Source of the DNA: a virus
Direction: 5' to 3' (one strand)
Length of the DNA stretch: 64,000 bases
Virus record (IMG/VR): IMGVR_UViG_3300042522_001545
Span: 1-64,000 of that record
Shown here piece after piece: positions 58,146-64,000 of the stretch. The notes under the pieces were generated by a model that worked only from the letters and a program-made list of their open reading frames with translations, did not search any database and had not been told where the DNA came from. Made by a program: the position numbers and the translations under genes. The stretch's first letter is position 1, and each line of letters begins with the position of its first letter.

Positions 58146-58629
58146 AAGTGCGAAAGAAGATTTACAACACTGGGATAAGGTGCTTGACGAATACGAAAAG
58201 AGTATTTCGCTGCCAGAGTATGCTCAATCATATGGTGTGTCAGAACAAGAAATGAACACATATTTAACAATGTCTCGTGATGAAATTGAGAAGCTATCTC
58301 CAGAAGATTGTGCTCAAATATCCTACAGACTTGGACAGTTTGCTTTTCATGTTCAAAGAACAATTAACAGAGAAATTGCCAGACAGAATTGGGCTGAAGA
58401 GTCTATTAAAGAGACAATAGCGGATGAAGTGAATAATTATAAAGGATATGGCTATATTGAAAAATCTTTACAAGCCATAAAGCATAATGATAAAGCACAG
58501 TCTTTGAGCAGTATTAAGAAGTATGCTAAGCAAAGAAGTGACAGACTATCTTATATAGCAAATAGTTTAAAGAATTTATCTGATATCATGTTGTCCATTC
58601 AAAGAGCAAAGGTGAGTCATGGATCCTAA
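58138..58629 (+). CDS. Helical recombination/replication accessory candidate
   Basis: A 163-residue helical protein. SLPEYAQSYGVSEQEMNTYL near residue 23 looks like a helix-turn-helix; YRLGQFAFHVQRTINREIAR near residue 68 and SIKKYAKQRSDRLSYIANSL near residue 123 are long amphipathic helices. Position after RecA-like and before the helicase is where mediator proteins such as UvsY or helicase loaders often lie; there is no motif to prove it. Confidence 0.55.
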   Translation: MNRSAKEDLQHWDKVLDEYEKSISLPEYAQSYGVSEQEMNTYLTMSRDEIEKLSPEDCAQISYRLGQFAFHVQRTINREIARQNWAEESIKETIADEVNNYKGYGYIEKSLQAIKHNDKAQSLSSIKKYAKQRSDRLSYIANSLKNLSDIMLSIQRAKVSHGS

Positions 58630-59026
58630 AGAAGTGCTAAATAATCCAGAAAATGTTAAGTTGTTAATAAACCTACTACAAAGTCTATTGCCCAATGACC
58701 AAACTCCTGAACAAGAAGCAAAGACAGAAACCAAATCTTCAAAGTCTAAAATGAAGACAAAGAGTCGTCAAAGAGGCAGGACTCAAAATGATAGCGAAGA
58801 ATCGGTAAATAAATTTGCTAAAATGCCAGAGTTTAGTATGCATAAAGAAGATAGTTCAATAGACAAAAAGCTATCAAAACATCCTCCGGTAGCAAGAATG
58901 AGAGAGTTTGAACCAGTACAAGTAACATGCAGAATTTGTGGTAAGACAGAGATTGTTAGTCCTGGTTTAATATTTGAGGGCGCCTCAAGATACAAATGTA
59001 ATAACTGTTCAACTCAAGCAGGGTAA
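58619..59026 (+). CDS. Zinc-ribbon protein with basic linker
   Basis: A 135-residue protein. The N-terminal helix (NPENVKLLINLLQSLLPN) and a long Lys/Ser-rich linker (KSSKSKMKTKSRQRGRTQ) are followed by a C-terminal zinc ribbon CRICGKTEIVSPGL and YKCNNCS near residue 105. It lies directly upstream of the DnaB-like helicase. A DNA-binding accessory role is plausible. Confidence 0.6.
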   Translation: MDPKEVLNNPENVKLLINLLQSLLPNDQTPEQEAKTETKSSKSKMKTKSRQRGRTQNDSEESVNKFAKMPEFSMHKEDSSIDKKLSKHPPVARMREFEPVQVTCRICGKTEIVSPGLIFEGASRYKCNNCSTQAG

Positions 59027-59028
59027 TT

Positions 59029-60504
59029 ATGATTTTATGTGATCCTTCCGCAGAAAGAGCGGTACTGAGCGGTATATTGAAGTATGGTGAAGATGCCTAC
59101 TTGGATATTTGTGATATAATCCAAGAAGGCGCATTTACTATTGACAGCAATCAAATAATTTATAAATGCATTAAGAATATCTGTGATAAAAATCCTCAGA
59201 CTAAACTAGATCTAGCATCTATCTACTCGTCTGCCCAAGAGTTGGGACTATCAGACGTTTTATCCAAAAAAGAGGAAGCGCAGCACTTAAAAGCTATATT
59301 CGATTTTCCAGTTAATCTAGAAAACGTTAGGAAGTTTGCTGCCAAAATCAAGAAGCTAGAAATAGCCAGATTACTACATAAAGAACTAGAGAATGCTCAG
59401 GAACAACTATTAGATGTTACTGGGTCAGAGAATATATCTTCTATTATAGGTATAGCAGAAGAGTCTATCTTTAATTTCTCTTCTTCTTTGTCAACTGACG
59501 GTGATTCTTCTCCATCTTCTATAGGCAAAGACATTGATGATTATATTAAGTTTTTGCAAGAACATAAAGTAGATCAAATTGGTATATCTACAGGATTTCC
59601 AGTTTATGACCAGTCTATTGGAGGGGGTTTGCGTCGTGGAACAGTTAATGTAATAGCGGCCAGACCAAAGGTGGGCAAGACATTACTATCAGACAATATG
59701 GGTTATTATATTGCTAGTAAGTTAAAAATACCAGTATTGAATATGGATACTGAAATGACTAGGGAAGACCACGTTCATCGTATTCTTGCTATGTCATCAG
59801 AACTAGAAATATCCAAAATAGAAACTGGTAAGTTTGCAGATACTCCAGGATCTATGTCTAAAATGCAAGCAGCTGTAGCTGAATTAAAAGCCAGTAGACT
59901 GTATCATCATAGTATTGCTGGCAAATCATTCGAAGAACAATTAGCATTAATGAGGAGGTGGATAGTTAAAGAGGTTGGACTTAATGATGACGGCACAGCT
60001 AAAGAGTGCGTAATTTTTTATGACTATCTAAAGCTCATGGACTCTGCCGGTATCTCTCAAGACATGAAAGAATATCAGGTTCTTGGCTTCATGATGACAT
60101 CATTACATAACTTTGCCGTTAAATATAAGGTACCAATAGTAGCCTTTATACAATTAAACAGAGACGGTATTTCCAAGGAAAGTACAGATACCGCTAGCGG
60201 ATCAGACAGAATCATTTGGCTCTGTAGCAATTTCACTATCTTTAAAAGAAAGTCAGATGAGGAGATTGCTGAAGATGGTCCAGATAATGGGAATCGTAAG
60301 TTAGTGCCATTAATTAGTCGTCACGGAGGAGGATTAGACGATAATGATTATATTAATTGTCACATGAAGGGTTGGTGTGCCAAAATAGTAGAAGGTAAAA
60401 CTCGTTTAGAATTAGTTAACAACGTTCAGACCAAAAAAGATGGATTTATAGTTAGTAACAATGAATATAATGAAGAAGAAGCAGAAGAAATACCATTCGT
60501 ATGA
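59029..60504 (+). CDS. DnaB-like replicative helicase
   Basis: A 491-residue SF4 helicase. The N-terminal domain opens CDPSAERAVLSGILKYGEDA. RGTVNVIAARPKVGKTLLSD near residue 205 is Walker A; LNMDTEMTREDHVHRILAMS (motif H1a region) follows; ECVIFYDYLKLMDSAGI near residue 325 is Walker B. IVAFIQLNRDG and SDRIIWLCSN are motif H3/H4. It unwinds DNA at the fork. Length is normal. It is followed by the primase, overlapping it by 44 bases. Confidence 0.9.
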   Translation: MILCDPSAERAVLSGILKYGEDAYLDICDIIQEGAFTIDSNQIIYKCIKNICDKNPQTKLDLASIYSSAQELGLSDVLSKKEEAQHLKAIFDFPVNLENVRKFAAKIKKLEIARLLHKELENAQEQLLDVTGSENISSIIGIAEESIFNFSSSLSTDGDSSPSSIGKDIDDYIKFLQEHKVDQIGISTGFPVYDQSIGGGLRRGTVNVIAARPKVGKTLLSDNMGYYIASKLKIPVLNMDTEMTREDHVHRILAMSSELEISKIETGKFADTPGSMSKMQAAVAELKASRLYHHSIAGKSFEEQLALMRRWIVKEVGLNDDGTAKECVIFYDYLKLMDSAGISQDMKEYQVLGFMMTSLHNFAVKYKVPIVAFIQLNRDGISKESTDTASGSDRIIWLCSNFTIFKRKSDEEIAEDGPDNGNRKLVPLISRHGGGLDDNDYINCHMKGWCAKIVEGKTRLELVNNVQTKKDGFIVSNNEYNEEEAEEIPFV

Positions 60505-61630
60505 TCAGCATCAATTAAAGCATCTATCTGATGTGGTCTGTGATGATATAGAGAATTTACTCAGTCATCTCGGAATAACATCTTATAGAATGCTTGATAA
60601 AATGGTTATCATGAGTTGTCCAATCCACGGAGGAGATAACGACTCCGCGTTTAATCTGTATCATCAAGGAGACTCTTATAGAGGTAACTGGAAATGCAGA
60701 ACCCATCAATGTGAAGAAATTTTTAAGTCGTCTATTATTGGGTTTATTAGAGGTTGTTTGTCTCATGAAAAGGGATGGTCTAAATCAGGAGATCCAGTAG
60801 TATCTTTTGGTGAAGCTCTGGAGTTTGCTATTGATTTTAGTAAGTCTGATTTGGCCAATATCAAGGTCTCAAAAAGAGCCAAAGAAAAATCTACTTTTAT
60901 AAATGCCATAAAAAATATTCAATCAAATGATAGGCCAATAAATCTTGGTACTGTTCCCAGATCATCTGTGGTTAAAGCTCTGTCTATTCCATCTCAATAC
61001 TTTTTAAATAGGGGCTTCAGTGAGGACGTATTGCGCAAATATGACGTTGGAGACTGCTTAGATCCTAACAAGGAAATGTGTGACAGGGCGGTGGTTCCTG
61101 TTTATGATGATAGTGGTCAAAATATGACAGGTTGTACTGGACGAACCTTCTATAATAAATGTATCAAATGTGGAGGATTCCATAAAACCGAATCAGATTG
61201 CCCATCTGACAATGAGGTATGGAAGTACTGTAAATGGAGACATAATAAAAACTTTAAAACACAAGAGTATTTGTATAATTATTGGTTCGCTAAAGAGCAT
61301 ATCTCGTCTTCTCATACTGTGATTCTGGTAGAAAGTCCTGGAAATGTATGGAGACTAGAAGAAGCAGGAATACATAATTCTGTGGCAATCTTTGGAGCAT
61401 CATTAAGTCACAAGCAAAAGATGTTATTAGATATTTCTGGAGCCATGAACATAGTAACAATTATGGATAATGATAAGGCTGGCGAGGCTGCTGCTAAGAA
61501 TATAGAAGAAAAATGTTGTAGAACATATAACATTAAACACATTAAGTTAACAGCAAACGATATTGCAGAAATGTCTACAAAAGATATTCATGAATATATT
61601 TTACCACAACTACAAGGATACTCTATATGA
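60461..61630 (+). CDS. DNA primase (CHC2 zinc finger plus Toprim)
   Basis: A 389-residue primase. The zinc finger is CPIHGGDNDSAFNLY ... WKCRTHQCE (residues 53-84). RAVVPVYDDSGQNMTGCTGR near residue 210 is the RNA-polymerase-domain N-lobe. VILVESPGNVWRLEEAG near residue 287 and VTIMDNDKAGEAAA near residue 331 are the Toprim Glu and DxD. Start is 60461 or 60470, both inside the helicase; no other start is possible. It works with the DnaB-like helicase. Confidence 0.85.
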   Translation: MNIMKKKQKKYHSYDQHQLKHLSDVVCDDIENLLSHLGITSYRMLDKMVIMSCPIHGGDNDSAFNLYHQGDSYRGNWKCRTHQCEEIFKSSIIGFIRGCLSHEKGWSKSGDPVVSFGEALEFAIDFSKSDLANIKVSKRAKEKSTFINAIKNIQSNDRPINLGTVPRSSVVKALSIPSQYFLNRGFSEDVLRKYDVGDCLDPNKEMCDRAVVPVYDDSGQNMTGCTGRTFYNKCIKCGGFHKTESDCPSDNEVWKYCKWRHNKNFKTQEYLYNYWFAKEHISSSHTVILVESPGNVWRLEEAGIHNSVAIFGASLSHKQKMLLDISGAMNIVTIMDNDKAGEAAAKNIEEKCCRTYNIKHIKLTANDIAEMSTKDIHEYILPQLQGYSI

Positions 61631-62358
61631 TAGTGCTAGGTATATCTGGACGAAAACAATCCGGCAAAACAACAGCTGGTAACTTTATATTATCTCTGCA
61701 TCTGTCTAAACTAGGCTTGGCAGAAAAGGTATTACTAGACGACGAAGGACAGATACTACTTTCTGATTTTGGCGGAAATAAAGAGTACGAAGGATTATTT
61801 CAACCACACATAATACCAAAGACAGATATTAATGCCCAAAGCTTATTGCAAAAACTATATAGTAAAATCAAAATATATAACTTTGCAGATGTTTTAAAAC
61901 AAGACATTTGCATGAATATTCTAGGATTGGAATATAATCAATGTTATGGTAGTGATGATGAAAAAAATCAAACCACACATTTGCAATGGGAAAACAAGCA
62001 GCTGTCTGGCAGAGATGCTATGCAAATTATAGGAACGGACATATTTCGTAAATTAGATCCTGACGTTTGGGTAAAAGCAACCATCTCTAAAATAGTCAGA
62101 GAAAAACCAGATATTGCTATAATTACAGACTGTCGTTTTCCTAACGAGGTTGAGTCAATTCAAAATATTGGTGGCAAAGTATTAAGACTAACTAGAAATC
62201 CACATAATTCTGATCATCTTAGCGAATCCATATTAGATAAAGATAAATTTGACTGGTCTAAATTTGATTACGTTATAGATAATGTTAATTCGTCAATATA
62301 TGATCAGGTGTCTCAAATTAAAACATTACTAGAAAACCTCTTAGGACTCACTACATGA
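61627..62358 (+). CDS. Deoxynucleoside monophosphate kinase (T4 gp1-like)
   Basis: A 243-residue P-loop kinase. VLGISGRKQSGKTTAGNFIL near residue 3 is Walker A, SGRDAMQIIGTDIFRKLDPD near residue 126 is the substrate/lid block, and IAIITDCRFPNEVESIQ near residue 162 is the second conserved block. LRLTRNP follows. It phosphorylates dNMPs to dNDPs. It overlaps primase and the next nuclease by 4 bases. Confidence 0.85.
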   Translation: MIVLGISGRKQSGKTTAGNFILSLHLSKLGLAEKVLLDDEGQILLSDFGGNKEYEGLFQPHIIPKTDINAQSLLQKLYSKIKIYNFADVLKQDICMNILGLEYNQCYGSDDEKNQTTHLQWENKQLSGRDAMQIIGTDIFRKLDPDVWVKATISKIVREKPDIAIITDCRFPNEVESIQNIGGKVLRLTRNPHNSDHLSESILDKDKFDWSKFDYVIDNVNSSIYDQVSQIKTLLENLLGLTT

Positions 62359-63395
62359 TAATAACATACTTTAGAAGTTCTTCTTACAATACTCATAGTC
62401 TCTGTGAACAGCAATATTTTGCTGAATATGTACTAGGGTGGCGGGGTCCGTCTGGTCAAAAGGCAGATAAAGGAACAATAACTCATAAAGTTCTAGAAAT
62501 TTTAGCAGTTATTAAAAAGGCACAACAAGACAATCTAGACACTGTAGAAGACGATGTCTTTGGTTTAATAAATGTACATAGCTATAATCTGGATGAAATT
62601 ATTGATAAAGTCTACGATTATTATACTCAACAAACACAGCACCATAAATGGTCTCCCAAAGACTTAAAAGATTGTCGGGCTTGGGTATATAAAGCAATCG
62701 AGTTTAACAATGGGATGTTTGATCCTAGAAATAGAAATGTTCTATGTCCAGAACAACACTTTGACTTTGAGATATCTAAACCATGGGCTAAATATTCGTA
62801 TGATGTAGAAGATAAGAAGATTACTGGTAATTTAGCTCTTAAGGGACCTATTGACCTAATAACTCTGGTTAATGATACCACCATAGAAATTATAGACTGG
62901 AAAACTGGTAGGAGACTTGACTGGGCTACAGGAGAAGAAAAGACTCAAGAAAAATTGGAAAGAGATCCTCAATTAAGAATATATCATTATGCTATTAAGC
63001 ATTTATATCCTAAGATTAACCATATAATGTTCTCTATTTATTTTATTAATGATGGAGGTCCATTTACTATATGTTTTAATGATTCTGACTTAGCAGAAAC
63101 AGAGAACATGCTGAGGGCTAAGTACGAACTTATTAAAAATACTAAAAAACCCAGATTACATAAAAGCTGGATGTGTAACAAATTATGTCATTTTGGCAAA
63201 ACAACTTTTGACAATACTAATGTCACTCCTATAACAGAATATAGAGACGGTCAAACATGCTCTGTTGGCCAAACCATGACAAAGTGTGAACAGGTAAAAC
63301 ATGATCTTGATCTTTACGGAATCGACACTACAATGAACTTGTACAAGCACCCGAAACACTCTATTGGATTATACAAGGCCCCAGGAACAGTATGA
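62355..63395 (+). CDS. RecB/Cas4-like PD-(D/E)XK nuclease, possible Fe-S
   Basis: A 346-residue nuclease. KGTITHKVLEIL near residue 39 holds the His, NLALKGPIDLITL near residue 156 the Asp, and TIEIIDWKTGRRL near residue 175 the D-x-K motif. The C-terminal region has Cys clusters (MCNKLC near residue 273, QTCSVG, TKCEQ), and SLCEQQY lies near residue 17, together suggesting a Fe-S cluster as in Cas4/AddB. A recombination or end-processing nuclease is expected. It overlaps the polymerase start by 4 bases. Confidence 0.82.
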   Translation: MIITYFRSSSYNTHSLCEQQYFAEYVLGWRGPSGQKADKGTITHKVLEILAVIKKAQQDNLDTVEDDVFGLINVHSYNLDEIIDKVYDYYTQQTQHHKWSPKDLKDCRAWVYKAIEFNNGMFDPRNRNVLCPEQHFDFEISKPWAKYSYDVEDKKITGNLALKGPIDLITLVNDTTIEIIDWKTGRRLDWATGEEKTQEKLERDPQLRIYHYAIKHLYPKINHIMFSIYFINDGGPFTICFNDSDLAETENMLRAKYELIKNTKKPRLHKSWMCNKLCHFGKTTFDNTNVTPITEYRDGQTCSVGQTMTKCEQVKHDLDLYGIDTTMNLYKHPKHSIGLYKAPGTV

Positions 63396-64000
63396 CTAAA
63401 ACTTATGCCGCATTGCATACACACTCTCACTACAGCCTATTGGACGGTATCAGCAAGCCTCATCAGATTGCTCAAAGATGTGCTAACACTGGGATTAAAT
63501 CGTGTGCATTAACTGATCATGGTTCTATTTCTGGATGTGTTCAATTTTTCCAAGCTCTTAAAGCTCAAAATATAAAGCCAATACTAGGTTGTGAACTTTA
63601 TATTTCCCATGAAGATTCTAACATCAAAACTAAAGAAAATAGCAAGCTTAGTCATTTTTTAGTATTGGCGAAGAATTTAAAGGGGTGGCGTAATTTAATC
63701 TCAATAGCTTCCGAAACCAATAAAGAAGAAAATTTTTATCATAAGCCAAGAATTAGTATGGACAGACTAGCTAATTTTTTGGATGGGAATATTATAGGGT
63801 TCTGTGGTCATTTGGGATCTCTCTTGCCAGATCTATTAGAAAACCAGTCTGGAACAATGGATAAGATAGGTATAGATTTTGTAGCTAAAATGAAAGAAAT
63901 ATTTGGTCAAGAGAACTTCTTTTTAGAAGCACAGCTTATGGACCAAGCACTCAATCCTGCACAAAGAGACATAACAGATTTTGTTCGTTCTTTGGGCAGT
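63392..64000 (+). CDS. DNA polymerase III alpha subunit, 5' part only
   Basis: The first 203 residues of a C-family DNA polymerase. ALHTHSHYSLLDGISKP (residues 7-23) is the PHP domain start with HxH metal ligands; SCALTDHGSISGCVQFFQA near residue 37 and ILGCELYI near residue 64 are further PHP blocks. The reading frame runs off the window. A phage-coded PolIII alpha rather than a T4- or T7-type polymerase is notable. The start overlaps the previous stop (ATGA). Confidence 0.9.
   Translation, partial: MTKTYAALHTHSHYSLLDGISKPHQIAQRCANTGIKSCALTDHGSISGCVQFFQALKAQNIKPILGCELYISHEDSNIKTKENSKLSHFLVLAKNLKGWRNLISIASETNKEENFYHKPRISMDRLANFLDGNIIGFCGHLGSLLPDLLENQSGTMDKIGIDFVAKMKEIFGQENFFLEAQLMDQALNPAQRDITDFVRSLGS

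Noticed and set aside
1-64000. CRISPR arrays, tRNA genes, diversity-generating retroelement
   Set aside because: No regular repeats, no cloverleaf-like sequence in the gaps, and no reverse transcriptase or template repeat near the fibre gene were found by eye. A tRNAscan or DGR search could overturn this.

Overview
The window is a stretch of a large tailed-phage (Caudoviricetes) genome, AT-rich by inspection, with almost every gene on the + strand, genes joined by ATGA or TAATG overlaps, and no intergenic gap above about 200 bases. Phage identity rests on the replication genes (DnaB-type helicase, primase, RecA/UvsX-like recombinase, DNA polymerase III alpha), the nucleotide genes (class II ribonucleotide reductase, dUTPase, dCMP deaminase, dNMP kinase), PhoH, a phage-type sigma factor, a ClpP-like protease, small tail-fibre-type proteins, a holin-like protein and several free-standing HNH/endonuclease VII genes. 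No terminase, portal or capsid gene was recognised, so the genome extends well past 64 kb (a jumbo-phage scale is likely). The host cannot be read from this sequence.

Layout. (1) 1-3289, minus strand: a glycosyltransferase operon cut by the window edge, with sigma-70-like divergent promoters at 3322-3424. (2) 3456-15501: first glycan island: macro domain protein, UDP-galactopyranose mutase, six or more glycosyltransferases, ATP-grasp ligase, mini-HAD, methyltransferase and a DegT-type sugar aminotransferase, plus two nucleotide genes (2-deoxyribosyltransferase-like and GMP reductase). (3) 15511-23912: phage core genes: sigma factor, a degenerate bacterioferritin-like protein, ClpP-like protease, a degenerate DeoC-like barrel, a single-gene unit with its own promoter and terminator, and tail-fibre genes. 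(4) 23963-28099: small membrane proteins including a holin-like one, a papain-like protease, a Cys-rich miniprotein on the opposite strand and a secreted Zn-finger-like protein. (5) 28109-49802: second glycan island, with more than a dozen glycosyltransferase-like genes, several methyltransferases, and a nonulosonic (sialic) acid cassette (NeuB-like, NeuA, pyruvyltransferase-like, DUF115/GT42-like). It is littered with gene fragments, which suggests cassette turnover. (6) 49899-64000: nucleotide metabolism and replication, ending inside DNA polymerase III alpha.

How it works together. The two islands carry most of what is needed to make activated sugars (UDP-Galf, CMP-nonulosonate, an amino sugar) and transfer and methylate them. 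The product could decorate the virion or alter the host surface; the sequence does not decide which. Class II RNR, dUTPase, dCMP deaminase and dNMP kinase supply dNTPs for a phage-encoded PolIII/DnaB/primase replisome.

The most interesting non-coding signal is a GGTGTAT box followed by an AT-rich TATA-like segment, found seven times in intergenic DNA 45-80 bases before start codons, mainly in the virion/lysis region. I infer that it is a phage-specific, probably late, promoter, perhaps read by the sigma factor at 17633-18232.
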